Source: Bacillota bacterium (GTDB lineage: Bacteria; Bacillota; Sulfobacillia; RBS10-35; JAJYVN01). Taken from it: a stretch of DNA of 64,000 nt. Location of the stretch: contig JAJZMB010000144.1 in NCBI GenBank assembly GCA_021803205.1, positions 1-64,000 of the forward strand, in the 5' to 3' direction. The translations under genes were made by a program, and so were the position numbers. The notes under the pieces were generated by a model. It worked only from the letters and a program-made list of their open reading frames with translations, made no database searches and was not told the DNA's origin. Of this stretch, positions 52,261-60,931 are shown piece by piece (position 1 is the stretch's first letter; each line of letters opens with the position of its first letter).

Positions 52261-54285
52261 ATGGTGACGGCTGTGCCGGCTTTGGAAGTGCGGAACCTGA
52301 GTGTCGTCTACGACGGGGTGGGAGCTCCGGTGCGCGCCGTGGACGCGGTCTCCCTGGCGCTCGCCAAGGGTGAGATCCTCGGCCTGGCCGGGGAGTCGGG
52401 AAGCGGCAAATCCACGCTGGCCTTCGCCGTGACCGGGTTGCTCAAGATTCCGGGCCGCGTGGCCGCCGGGCAGGTGCTGTTGGGCGGTGCACCCGTACCG
52501 CTGCAGGATGAGGCGGCCATGCGCCGCATCCGCTGGCGGCGCCTGGCGATCGTGCTGCAGAGCTCGATGAACGCCCTGAATCCGGTGCTGTCGGTCGGGC
52601 AGCAGATGGCGGACGCGGTCCTGGCGCATGAGACTGTCCCGTACGCCAGGGCCCTGGCCCGCGCGGCCGAGATGTGCGACCTGGTGCACGTGCAGCGCCG
52701 CTACCTGGCCAGCTATCCCCACGAGCTGTCCGGAGGCATGCGGCAGCGTGTCTGCATCGCCATGGCCCTGCTCCTGCACCCGGACGTGCTGATCATGGAC
52801 GAACCGACCACGGCCCTGGATGTGGTGGTGCAGAAGCGGATCCTGGAACACGTCCTGCAACTGCGGTCCCGGTTCGGTTTCAGCGTCCTGTTCATCACGC
52901 ACGACCTGCCGCTGATGCTGCAGTTCTGCGACCGCATCGCCGTGCTGTACGCCGGCAGGCTGGCCGAGGCCGCACCGGCGGCGGAGTTGCGCGACCGGCC
53001 CGCGCACCCGTACACGCAGGGGTTGCTGCATGCCTTCCCGACCCTGAGGGGGGAACGGCGCGCGCTTACCGGAATCCCCGGTCGTGCGCCAGACCTGCGC
53101 CAGCCGATCCCCGGCTGCCCGTTCGCGCCCCGCTGCCCGGTGGCCGTGGACGTCTGCTCCTCGCGCCGGCCGGCGCTGGTGCGCCTGGGCGGCGGCGACC
53201 ACCTGGCAGCCTGCCTGCTGGTGGAGGAGCCGGCGCTCGGGAAGGGGAGAGCCGGGGCGCCGGCGGTGCTTTGCGCCGACGGCGCGCCCCGCCGCGCAGC
53301 CGCCGACCGCGCCGGCCCGGTGCTGGCGGCGCACGGGGTGAGCAAGCGCTTCGCGGCCCGCGGCGGTCGCGGCACGATCCGCGCGGTGGACAGCGTGGAC
53401 TTGGAACTGCACGCCGGGGAGATTGTGGCGGTCGTGGGGGAGAGCGGCAGTGGCAAGAGCACCCTGGCCAGGCTCCTGCTGCGCCTTATGCCGCCGGACG
53501 GCGGGGTGGTGGCCCTGGACGGCCGCGCGCTCACCGGGTCGAAGGTGGACGCGGGATTCCGCCACCGGGTGCAGATGGTCTTCCAGGATCCCTTCAGCGC
53601 ATTCAACCCGGTGTGGACGGTCGGCCGCTCCATCGGGCGGGCGGTGGCGCTGCACCACGGCCGCTGGGACCACGCCCGCCGGCAGGCCTTCGCCGCGCGG
53701 GTCCTGGGCGACGTGGGCCTCGGTCCGGCGCAGGAGGTGCTGGCCAAGTACCCGCGGGAGTTCTCCGGCGGCCAGCTCCAGCGCCTGGTGGTGGCCCGGG
53801 CGTTGGCCGTGGAACCGGAGGTCCTGGTCGCCGACGAGCCGACTTCGATGCTCGATGTCTCCATCGGCGTCGAGGTCCTGAATCTGCTGCACGACCTGCG
53901 GCAACGGCGGCGCATCGGGGTGGTGTACATCACGCACAACCTGGCCAGCGCCCGCTACCTGGCCGACCGCATCCTGGTGATGTACGGGGGGCAGGTGGTG
54001 GAGTCCGGGGGCACAGAAGAGGTGGTGCGCCACCCGCGCCACCCGTATACGCAGCTCCTGGTCGCCTCGGCCCCCGAACCCGGCTCTGCCCGCCTGGATG
54101 CCGCGGCCGCCGAACTGGCCCTGGTGGACGCCGGCATCGCCGCCAGCGGCTGCCCGTTCCACAACCGCTGCCCGCTGGCGATGGAGGTCTGCCGGACAGA
54201 GGTGCCCGGCGTCACCGCCACCCCGCAGGGGACGGTTCGCTGCCATCTTTACGGGGGACCCGAGTCCGTGGCGCAAAACACGTGA
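52261..54285 (+). CDS. Fused double ABC ATPase (DppD-DppF type in one chain)
   Basis: 674 residues; ATG 29 bases after the permease stop, with GAGAGGGGG upstream. Two complete nucleotide-binding domains follow each other. Domain 1 (about 1-330): GESGSGKSTLAFAV, SYPHELSGGMRQRVCIAMAL, DVLIMDEPTTALD, and the oligopeptide tail GCPFAPRCPVAVDVCSSRRP. Domain 2 (about 355-665): GESGSGKSTLARLLL, PREFSGGQLQRLVVARAL, LVADEPTSMLD, and GCPFHNRCPLAMEVCR. Usually these are two separate genes. The GCPFxxRC motifs are cysteine-containing, as in oligopeptide ATPases. Powers transport by both permeases. Confidence 0.93.
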   Translation: MVTAVPALEVRNLSVVYDGVGAPVRAVDAVSLALAKGEILGLAGESGSGKSTLAFAVTGLLKIPGRVAAGQVLLGGAPVPLQDEAAMRRIRWRRLAIVLQSSMNALNPVLSVGQQMADAVLAHETVPYARALARAAEMCDLVHVQRRYLASYPHELSGGMRQRVCIAMALLLHPDVLIMDEPTTALDVVVQKRILEHVLQLRSRFGFSVLFITHDLPLMLQFCDRIAVLYAGRLAEAAPAAELRDRPAHPYTQGLLHAFPTLRGERRALTGIPGRAPDLRQPIPGCPFAPRCPVAVDVCSSRRPALVRLGGGDHLAACLLVEEPALGKGRAGAPAVLCADGAPRRAAADRAGPVLAAHGVSKRFAARGGRGTIRAVDSVDLELHAGEIVAVVGESGSGKSTLARLLLRLMPPDGGVVALDGRALTGSKVDAGFRHRVQMVFQDPFSAFNPVWTVGRSIGRAVALHHGRWDHARRQAFAARVLGDVGLGPAQEVLAKYPREFSGGQLQRLVVARALAVEPEVLVADEPTSMLDVSIGVEVLNLLHDLRQRRRIGVVYITHNLASARYLADRILVMYGGQVVESGGTEEVVRHPRHPYTQLLVASAPEPGSARLDAAAAELALVDAGIAASGCPFHNRCPLAMEVCRTEVPGVTATPQGTVRCHLYGGPESVAQNT

Positions 54286-54311
54286 GACCCCGAACACAGG
54301 GAGGGACGGGC

Positions 54312-56003
54312 ATGTCTCCGGAAGGGAAGACGAGCAGAGGGATGCCGCTGCGCCGGAGGGTACTGCTCGGGGAGGGGCTGCGCCTCGCCGCCGCGATGGG
54401 CGGGACGACCCTGCTGGCCGCGTGCGGGCACGCGGCGCCCGCCGCGCCGCAGCGATCGGCCGCTCCGAGCCAGAAGGGCGCCACCTTCCGTCTGGGCGCA
54501 ACCATCCTGCCGAGTCAGCTATCCAACTACAATCCGTTTCAGCAAACGGGCAACTGGGCCCAGATCTTCGACTATCTGTATGACCAACTCTTCTACTTCA
54601 GCCCGGTCGACGGGAAGCTGCTGCACCGCCTGGGCACCGGCTACAAGTGGAACGGCGCCGGCACGCAGTTGACGGTGGCGCTGCACCCGGGCGCCCGGTG
54701 GCACGACGGCAAGGCCGTGACCGCGGCGGATGTGGTGTTCACCTACCAGGCGCTGAAGCAGTATCCGGCGCTGGATACCTACGCCCTCTGGCAGAACCTC
54801 GCTGGCGTCAGTGCCCCAACGGCGGGAGAAGTCGTTTTTTCCCTGCACAAGCCGTTCCCCTCGCTGCCGGCGTACCTCAGCACGGTCTACATCGTCCCCC
54901 AGCATGTCTGGAGCGCGCAGAACCCCACCCAGTACCTCAACAACCCGCCGGCAGTGGGGAGCGGACCGTTCGTCTTCGATCACTATACGCCGGGCACCGA
55001 CATCCTGTTGCGCGCCAATGCGCACTACTTCCTCGGCGCGCCCAGGATCGGCTACCTGGACATTCTGATGTACGCCAACACCTCCGCCGCCAGCCTGGCG
55101 ATGCTGCGCGGCAGCGTGGACACCCCGGGCGACGGCATCGCCATGCCGAGCCTGCCCCAGATGCTGAAGATCCCTGGGGTGCAGTACCAGCACTATCCGG
55201 CGCTGTCCAACGGCGTGGTGTATATGAACAACGGCCGGCCGCCGCTGAATGCGGCGCCGGTGCGGCGGGCCATATCCGCGACGATCAACCGCGCCGCGCT
55301 GATCGCGGCGAACGAGGGGGCCAGCTTCGCCGGGAATCCGGGCTGGGTGCCGACGGCCTTCGGTGCCGCCTGCGATCAGGCCCTGGTCGCGGATCCACAG
55401 TACGGATACGACCCGAAGGCCGCCGCCGGTTTTCTGGCGCAGGCCGGCTTTCACAAAGGCGCCGACGGCAAGCTCGCCGGCCCGGACGGCCAACCGCTGA
55501 CGCTGACATACTACGCCCCGGCGTCGATGGCGGCCCAGGATAAGATCGCCTCGATCATCGAGCAGGGTATCGCCGCCCTGGGCATCACCCTCACACCCAG
55601 GCTGGCCACCCCCCCGGAACTGACCAATCTGCTGCGCTCGGGGCAGTACGATCTGCTGCAGTCGGGCGCCAACTTCCCTCCCGACCCGCAGGAGACCCTC
55701 TTCGCCTACTTCGGCTCCGGCGAGTCCGCGCCGGAGGGGCAGAACACCGTAGGTCTCAACTACGCCCGGTACAGCAACCCCCAGGTGGACGCCCTGCTCG
55801 CCCAGTCGGCGACGACGCTGGACACCCAGGCGCGGAACAAGATCTTCTTCCAGGTTCAGCAGATCATCGCCGCCGAGGCGCCGGTGGCCGTGATGTACGA
55901 GGCCGCGGGGCATACGCCTTACAACACCAAGGCGTTCCAGGGCTACCGCACCGATGTCCCGGTGATCTCTGCGTTCAGTCTGATGAATGTGCGAGCCGTC
56001 TAA
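54312..56003 (+). CDS. ABC transporter substrate-binding lipoprotein, family 5 (SBP2)
   Basis: 563 residues, ATG after GGGAGGGA, 26 bases behind the ATPase. Paralogue of SBP1 along the whole length: shared PSQLSNYNPF, FDYLYD, RLGTGY, HDGK, STVYIVPQH, FDHYTPGTD, MPSLPQMLK and GYRTDVPV blocks with diverged stretches between. Signal peptide with RRRVLLGEGLRL and lipobox TTLLAACG. Two binding proteins for one transporter suggest two related ligands. Last gene of the operon, converging on the lacI-type gene. Confidence 0.9.
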   Translation: MSPEGKTSRGMPLRRRVLLGEGLRLAAAMGGTTLLAACGHAAPAAPQRSAAPSQKGATFRLGATILPSQLSNYNPFQQTGNWAQIFDYLYDQLFYFSPVDGKLLHRLGTGYKWNGAGTQLTVALHPGARWHDGKAVTAADVVFTYQALKQYPALDTYALWQNLAGVSAPTAGEVVFSLHKPFPSLPAYLSTVYIVPQHVWSAQNPTQYLNNPPAVGSGPFVFDHYTPGTDILLRANAHYFLGAPRIGYLDILMYANTSAASLAMLRGSVDTPGDGIAMPSLPQMLKIPGVQYQHYPALSNGVVYMNNGRPPLNAAPVRRAISATINRAALIAANEGASFAGNPGWVPTAFGAACDQALVADPQYGYDPKAAAGFLAQAGFHKGADGKLAGPDGQPLTLTYYAPASMAAQDKIASIIEQGIAALGITLTPRLATPPELTNLLRSGQYDLLQSGANFPPDPQETLFAYFGSGESAPEGQNTVGLNYARYSNPQVDALLAQSATTLDTQARNKIFFQVQQIIAAEAPVAVMYEAAGHTPYNTKAFQGYRTDVPVISAFSLMNVRAV

Positions 56004-56192
56004 TACTGTCCTCCGCGCCGGTGGCAGTTGGCGCCGGCGACGGTCCGGGGCATCGACTCAGCGGTCGGAAGGGTGGCCCCAAGGGGGATGAACAGACGGA
56101 CAGTCCCGGTTCGCCGCTTCATGAGTCCCCGCCCCGGCCCATGTGCAGTGGCGGTACCGCGGGGGGCGGGCGGGCCGGAGCACCGGGCGGCG

Positions 56193-57200
56193 CTACGCCG
56201 TCGCCGCTGCCCGGGTCGACTGGCGGATCCGCAGCTCTACGGGAAACCTGCGCAGCTCCGGCGCATCGTCGCTGCCCTCAATGCGCTGCAGCAGCCGGTT
56301 CAGGGCGGAGCGCACCATCGCCTCCTTGGGATAGGCCACCGTGGTGATCTTGGGCCGGGAGAAGGCGGAGACGGTGTCCCCGAATCCGACCACCGAGATC
56401 CGCTCGGGCACGCGGAAACCCTGGTCTTCCAGGGCGGACAGCGCCCCGAGCGCCGCGAGGTCGTTGAAGCCGACCAGTGCCGAGAAGTGGACGTTGCGCG
56501 CCAGCAATTCCTCGGTACCGCGGTAGCCCTGCCGCTCCCCGTGCCCGCGCACCTGCATCCACAGGGCGTCGTCCGGTTCGGCGCCCTGCTCCTGCAGCGA
56601 CTCGGCCAGCCCCTGGCGGCGCAGAGCGGCGGCCTCGCTGTCCGCCGGGCCGAGGAAGGCGATGCGGCGATGGCCGAGGGCCAGCAGGTACCGTCCGACC
56701 TTTCGCCCGGCATCCACGTCGTCGCCGCTGAAGCAATCGATGTCGGGCATGGAGCGGCTGCCACCGATGCCGACGACGGAGACCCCGTGGGCGCGCAACG
56801 CCGGGATCAGGTCTCCCGAGAGCATGTCCCAGGACATCGCCACCAGCACGCCGTCGATGGCCATGGCCGGGATGCGGTCGCGGTAGAAGGCCACCTTGGC
56901 CGGGTCGCCGCCGCTGGTGCCGACGAAGACGCCATAGCCGTGCTCATGCGCCGCCGCCTCCACCGCCATGACCATGTCGCTGAAGAAGGGGTTGCTCACC
57001 GAGGGCAGCAGGAAGGCCAGGGTGCGCGCGCGCGGCATGTGCAGGGCGCGTGCGGCGAGGTTCGGACGGTAATGCAGTTCGGCGACTGCCCGCTCCACCC
57101 GTTCCCGCAAGGGCGCGCTCACCGGCTTGTTGCGATTGATGACGGCCGAGACGGTCGCCACGGAAACCCCGGCGTGTCGGGCGACATCCCTGATGGTCAC
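56193..57200 (-). CDS. LacI-family transcriptional repressor
   Basis: 335 residues from GTG with GGAGG nine bases upstream. N-terminal helix-turn-helix VTIRDVARHAGVSVATVSAV and the hinge helix region YRPNLAARALHMPRA; the effector domain is of periplasmic-binding-protein type: TLAFLLPSVSNPFFSDMVMA, DGVLVAMSWD, GHRRIAFLGP, ALVGFNDLAALGALSAL and ISVVGFGDTVSAFSRPKIT. Such regulators mostly bind sugars. An operator-like GAAACGTT lies just ahead of its ribosome site, suggesting autoregulation, and related sites lie at 48043 and 57641. It probably represses the whole island. Confidence 0.92.
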   Translation of the reverse strand: MTIRDVARHAGVSVATVSAVINRNKPVSAPLRERVERAVAELHYRPNLAARALHMPRARTLAFLLPSVSNPFFSDMVMAVEAAAHEHGYGVFVGTSGGDPAKVAFYRDRIPAMAIDGVLVAMSWDMLSGDLIPALRAHGVSVVGIGGSRSMPDIDCFSGDDVDAGRKVGRYLLALGHRRIAFLGPADSEAAALRRQGLAESLQEQGAEPDDALWMQVRGHGERQGYRGTEELLARNVHFSALVGFNDLAALGALSALEDQGFRVPERISVVGFGDTVSAFSRPKITTVAYPKEAMVRSALNRLLQRIEGSDDAPELRRFPVELRIRQSTRAAATA

Positions 57201-57214
57201 CTTGCCCTGCCTCC

Positions 57215-57222
57215 GAAACGTT
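57215..57222. promoter_or_regulatory. LacI-type operator candidate in front of the repressor gene
   Basis: GAAACGTT with a palindromic AACGTT core, directly before the ribosome site of the repressor. It resembles the GAAACGATT of site 57641, differing by one inserted A, so the match is looser than between the other two sites. Confidence 0.35.
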
Positions 57223-57319
57223 ATTCCGGCGTCCATCATTCTGTTCCTGCGAGGTTCAGCACGCTCCGAACACTGGGGCGGGCGTTTTGCGGCGGCGCCG
57301 AGGGCGCGGCCGGCAGGGG

Positions 57320-57408
57320 GCGATGCACAAGTCGGTTTCGACGCCGGCCGGGCATCGCGGAGTGGGGGGAGACAAGGGAAATCGGAGCAGTGGCCGCGCA
57401 AGAGCGGA
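57320..57408 (+). repeat. Recurrent ~90-nt intergenic element, copy B
   Basis: Begins GCGATGCACAAGTCGGTTTCG, has a GTCGG/CCGGC stem, then GGGGGGAGACAAGGG and GGAGCAGTGGCCGCGCAAG with an AGCGGA end. Oriented toward the decayed SBP3 and third hydrolase, about 400 bases upstream of SBP3. Confidence 0.65.
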
Positions 57409-57640
57409 TTCTGGCCACGGCCATCCGCCAGGGCTTGCCTTCGGCGCCGCCCGGGCGCGCGCCCGTCCGGATCCACCGGAGCCGCGGTTCCGTGGCGGAC
57501 CTGTGCGAGGCGCGCGCCGCCGCCAGATGCGCCTGAACGCGCCGCGTGGCCAAGCGCTTGCCGGTGCCACGCCGCCCGGAATGCCGCGTCGGAGGGCGAG
57601 CCGAAGCCGGCACGGATCGATGCAGGGATGGGGCCGATGC

Positions 57641-57653
57641 GCGCGAAACGATT
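57641..57653. promoter_or_regulatory. LacI-type operator candidate, site 2
   Basis: GCGCGAAACGATT, twelve of thirteen bases identical to the site at 48043, followed in both by a CC-GCC-CG-rich stretch. It precedes the SBP3 remnant and third hydrolase, as the other site precedes SBP1. Confidence 0.45.
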
Positions 57654-57805
57654 ACCCGCCCGCGGCCCGGGTCTCCGCGTCGCGGAACGATGATGATTCC
57701 GTCCCGACGGCAGGCCGGCCGGAGGTGCGCGCGAAGCCCCCGCAGGTGATCGGGGAGGTGTGCGGCTTGCGCTTCCAGGGGCGGGCAAAGCGATCCACAA
57801 CGCTG

Positions 57806-58103
57806 CATGACGACCGCGGGGCGACAACGCCGGCCGGACGGCGCATCGGTCGTCGCGGATTGATCCGGGCGGCGGGGCTCGGCGCGGTGACACTGGCCGG
57901 CGGAGCGTTGCTGTCGGCCTGCGGTCCGATCCGGGGCGGCGCCAGCGCATCGGCGCGTTTTTGCTGCCGAGCCAGGTGCAGCAAATCCTGGCCCGAGACA
58001 GGCGGCCATGTGCCGTACAGCAAGCACCGCCCGCTTCAGCGGCTATCGCACGGACGTGCCGGTCGAGCCCGCCCTCAGCCTGATCCGCGTAACCCCGGTG
58101 TGA
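57806..58103 (+). pseudogene. Remnant of a third substrate-binding lipoprotein gene (SBP3)
   Basis: The first part encodes a basic start (RRIGRRGLIRAAG), a hydrophobic stretch and a lipobox LLSACG, like SBP1 and SBP2. It is followed in another phase by FLLPSQ joined directly to VQQILAR, then in a third phase ETGGHVPYS, then STARFSGYRTDVPVEPALSL and the stop. In SBP1 the blocks LLPSQ and VQKILA are some 430 residues apart. The gene has thus lost its whole ligand domain and shifted phase at least twice. The junction falls at a CAG present at both ends in SBP1, as in slippage deletion. No functional protein is expected. Confidence 0.85.
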
Positions 58104-58226
58104 GGCGGGTCGAGGGATCCTCGAGCTTGCCATGCAGTCGGGGGGTGCAACGGCGGCGCAGCGAGAATCCGGAGGTGCCGCCGTGGGCCCGGTGCGGCCG
58201 AGGAAGCGGGAGGGGTGGAGATACCG

Positions 58227-59633
58227 ATGGCGGGCGCGTGGAATGTTCTGGTGCTGGTGGCCGACAGCTTCCGCCTGGACGCAGTTGGCGCGTTCGGCGG
58301 GCGGGCCAGGACGCGGGCGATCGACCGATTGGCGCGCCAGGGGGTGCGGTTCACGAACTTCCTGCCGGGCAGTTTTCCCACCGGTCCGTTTCGGCGGGAC
58401 CTGCACACCGGGCGGTTCAATTTCGTGGACCAGGCCTGGGCGGGTCCCTGGGCACGGGATGAGGTGCTCTTGGGCGAGGTGGCCGCGGCCGCGGGCTATC
58501 ACGCGGCAGTGATCGCCGACACCCCGGCGGTCCGCGGCTATGACCTGCGCGTGGCCGAGGTGCAGCACACGCGGCAGGAGGCGGAGGCCGGGTCCGACGC
58601 GAATCTGCCGCTTCCCGCGGATGCGCGCAAACTGCGGTTGCCGATGCGGCATCTGCAGCGCATCCTGGCGACGGAGGCCTCCTGGGGCTCCGAGGAGGAG
58701 CGGCATTGTCCGCGCACGATCCGGGCGGCGCACCGCTGGTTGGAGCAGTGGTGCGCCAAGGGCAGGTCGCGCTCGCCGTTCCTGCTTGTGGTGGACACGT
58801 TCGATCCCCACGAACCGTGGGATGCACCGCAGTACTACACCAACCTCTACGGGGCGGCCGGATACGCCGGCGACCGCCTCATCGAACCGGCATACGAGCC
58901 GGCCGGTTATGCCGAACCGGACGAGATGGAATACATGCGCGCGCTTTACCTGGCGGAGGCCACGATGGTGGACCGTTGGCTCGGTTTCCTGCTGGAGGGA
59001 TTGGAGCGCACCGGGCTGCGGGATGAGACCGCCGTGGTTTTTCTTTCCGATCACGGATTCTACCATGGCGACAACGGTCTGGTCGGCAAGGTGCACCTGG
59101 ATCGGGAAGGGCGCCTCATCGGCCGTTGGCCGCTGTTCAATGCGATCGCCCGGGTGCCCATGATCGTCAGCCTACCCGGCGGGCCGCGCAATGAAGAGCG
59201 CCGTGCCATCTGCCAGACGCCCGATGTCACCGCGACCGTAGTCGAGTTGATGGGGGCCCGCCCCGCCAACCGCCACCAGGGGCGTTCCCTCATCGGGATC
59301 ATCCAGGGTCGGGAGGAGGACGCCTGCCGGGACCTGGCCCTATCGTCGTGCACGTTCGTCACCGACGCGCAGGTGCGTTGTCCCGTCACCGTCCGCACGG
59401 CCGAATGGACGTATGTCTACGGGGGCGACGAGTGGCCGCACCAGCTCTTCAGGGGCGGGCACGGGCCGGAGGGAGCGGATGTCTTTGCCGACCAGCGCGA
59501 TGTGGCCGAAGACCTGCACCAGCGGATGCTGCGGACGTTGGGGGAGTGGCGGTGTCCGGAAAGCTCCCTGACACTGCGCACCCCCTTCGGCCAGCCGGCT
59601 CGACCCGGCCTGCCGCCCACGCGGCGGATCTGA
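58227..59633 (+). CDS. Sulfatase-fold hydrolase with Thr at the nucleophile position (second)
   Basis: 468 residues; ATG with GGTGGAG six bases upstream, preferred over a GTG twelve bases earlier. Fold motifs: LVADSFRLDAVGAFGG, RAIDRLARQGVRFTNF, VVDTFDPHEPWDAP, VVFLSDHGFYHGDNGLVGKV. The place of CxPSR reads T52-G-P-F-R56, again without Cys or Ser. Related to the minus-strand hydrolase at 46172 by the FDPHEPWD block, the DxFR start and the same Thr. It follows the SBP3 remnant, from which it may be expressed. No signal peptide, so the substrate would be handled after uptake. Confidence 0.8.
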   Translation: MAGAWNVLVLVADSFRLDAVGAFGGRARTRAIDRLARQGVRFTNFLPGSFPTGPFRRDLHTGRFNFVDQAWAGPWARDEVLLGEVAAAAGYHAAVIADTPAVRGYDLRVAEVQHTRQEAEAGSDANLPLPADARKLRLPMRHLQRILATEASWGSEEERHCPRTIRAAHRWLEQWCAKGRSRSPFLLVVDTFDPHEPWDAPQYYTNLYGAAGYAGDRLIEPAYEPAGYAEPDEMEYMRALYLAEATMVDRWLGFLLEGLERTGLRDETAVVFLSDHGFYHGDNGLVGKVHLDREGRLIGRWPLFNAIARVPMIVSLPGGPRNEERRAICQTPDVTATVVELMGARPANRHQGRSLIGIIQGREEDACRDLALSSCTFVTDAQVRCPVTVRTAEWTYVYGGDEWPHQLFRGGHGPEGADVFADQRDVAEDLHQRMLRTLGEWRCPESSLTLRTPFGQPARPGLPPTRRI

Positions 59634-60001
59634 CCCGGCCGCGGCGATTGCGGGCGGCTGGGGCAGGGCGAGCGGGAGGCGGTCCGCGGCTACCCCGCGG
59701 AATGCGTGCTGCCGCGCTGCGGTCACGAACCGGCCCGCTGCCGGGACGGGCTGCACAAGGACCTTTCGACCCGGGGCCGCGTTTTGTGACCTTGGGGCGC
59801 AGGGGTTGTGAAGCGGGCGCCGGGGCAGAGGCGGACTCTTGCCCCGGCACCTGGCGCAGGGGGAGCCGGTGCGGTCCGCGAAGCGGGAGGGCACCGGGGG
59901 GGGAGGGTTCCGGTGCGACGGGTGTCCTCGGAAGTGTTCGGAGGCCCGGCGGGCGCCGCCGGTGCGGCGGCTGCACGGCGGGGAAGGGGAGGTGAGCGGC
60001 T
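59634..60001. other. Intergenic region before the first isomerase
   Basis: 368 bases holding recurrent-element copy E (59748-59836). No gene supported elsewhere in it. Confidence 0.5.
59748..59836 (+). repeat. Recurrent ~90-nt intergenic element, copy E
   Basis: Contains TGCACAAG and CTTTCGAC as in copy B, then ACCTTGGGGCGCAGGGG and finally GGGGCAGAGGCGGACTC. One reading phase that is open in copy B is closed by a stop here, which argues against a conserved peptide. It ends 165 bases before the isomerase start on the same strand. Confidence 0.55.
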
Positions 60002-60739
60002 GTGTCCGTCGAGGTGGGTGTGATCTCCTACCTGTTCCGGCACCTCCCGGTGCCAGCCATGCTGGAGAGGGTCCACGCGCTGGGCTACGATCAAGTCGAA
60101 TTGCACTTCGGGCATCCGGACGGCCGGGCGGACTACCGGGCGGGCGGCGAGGAGGAGGGCCGCGCGACCGGCGCGTTGATGCGCGGGCACGGCGTGCGGC
60201 CCGAAGCTTACTGCGTGGGCGGTATCAACGGCCGCAACGTCGAGCAGGCGGAGCGCGCCTTCGCCTTTGCCCGGGGCCTTGGGGTGGAGCTGATCACCGG
60301 CACCTCGCATCCGGAGGTCCTGGACCGGCTCGACGCACTGTGCGCGGCGTACGGCCTGCGCTACGCCGTGGAGAACCACCGCGGCAACGTCTTCGAGCGG
60401 GCCGAGACGATGTTGGAGGCGCTACGGGGATGCTCCCCGCGCGTGGGTGTCAACTTCGACAGCGGCCACTTCTTCCACGCTGGCGTGGACCCGGTGGAGC
60501 AGGCCAGGCTCTTGGCGGGGCGCGTGTACCACGTTCATCTCAAGGACAGCGATCAGGAGTTGGCGGTGGGGGAGGGGGCCATCCCCATGGCGGACGTGGT
60601 CGCGGCGCTGGTGACCGGGGGCTTCGAGGGCGTGCTGTCGGTGGAGCAGGGCGAGACCCGCACACCGCTGCCGGACGAGGTGATGGACGGGATCCTGCGC
60701 CGCTCACTGGCGTTCGCGCGGCAGATCGTGGCCAGGTGA
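60002..60739 (+). CDS. Sugar phosphate isomerase/epimerase-like TIM barrel (hydroxypyruvate isomerase type)
   Basis: 245 residues from GTG with GGGGAGG nine bases upstream. Xylose isomerase-like / AP-endonuclease 2 superfamily. Metal-binding and active-site segments: GYDQVELHFGHPDG, LRYAVENHRGN (Glu), VGVNFDSGHFFHAG (Asp, His), VYHVHLKDSD (His) and GVLSVEQGE (Glu). Reaction probably an aldose-ketose isomerisation or epimerisation of the sugar released in the island. It is a distant relative of the other isomerase at 60932, which converges on it. Confidence 0.85.
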   Translation: MSVEVGVISYLFRHLPVPAMLERVHALGYDQVELHFGHPDGRADYRAGGEEEGRATGALMRGHGVRPEAYCVGGINGRNVEQAERAFAFARGLGVELITGTSHPEVLDRLDALCAAYGLRYAVENHRGNVFERAETMLEALRGCSPRVGVNFDSGHFFHAGVDPVEQARLLAGRVYHVHLKDSDQELAVGEGAIPMADVVAALVTGGFEGVLSVEQGETRTPLPDEVMDGILRRSLAFARQIVAR

Positions 60740-60751
60740 GGGACCGTCCCC

Positions 60752-60775
60752 GGACCGGCGGGTCCCCGTCGGTCC
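60752..60775. terminator. Hairpin between converging isomerase genes
   Basis: GGACCGGCGGG and CCCGTCGGTCC pair over 11 positions with one G-U, 12 bases after the first isomerase stop. The two-base gap means the inner pairs must open into a loop. Confidence 0.5.
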
Positions 60776-60931
60776 GCTGCGCGCCCGCCCGGGCGGGAAA
60801 CGGAATCCGGCGGCGCGCCGGTCACCACCCGCCGACGCGGCGCCGGTCCTGGCCGCTGCGCGGTAGGCCGGCGTGACGTCGGCGGGACCCGGCGGCGGGT
60901 CAGCGGCAAGTGGGGCGCGGGCCACCGCCCC

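Larger units (their letters stand above)
57201..57805. other. Regulatory region between lacI-type gene and decayed SBP3
   Basis: 605 bases with no supported intact gene. Contains two LacI-like sites (57215, 57641) and recurrent-element copy B (57320-57408). The imperfect palindrome CGGAACGATGATGATTCCG at about 57682-57700 could be a further binding site. Confidence 0.5.

Noticed and set aside
57320-57408. Recurrent element as a conserved small peptide gene
   Set aside because: One phase is partly similar between copies (VSTPAG-like), but copy E has a stop in it and lengths differ. Nucleotide blocks and hairpins are conserved better than the translation.
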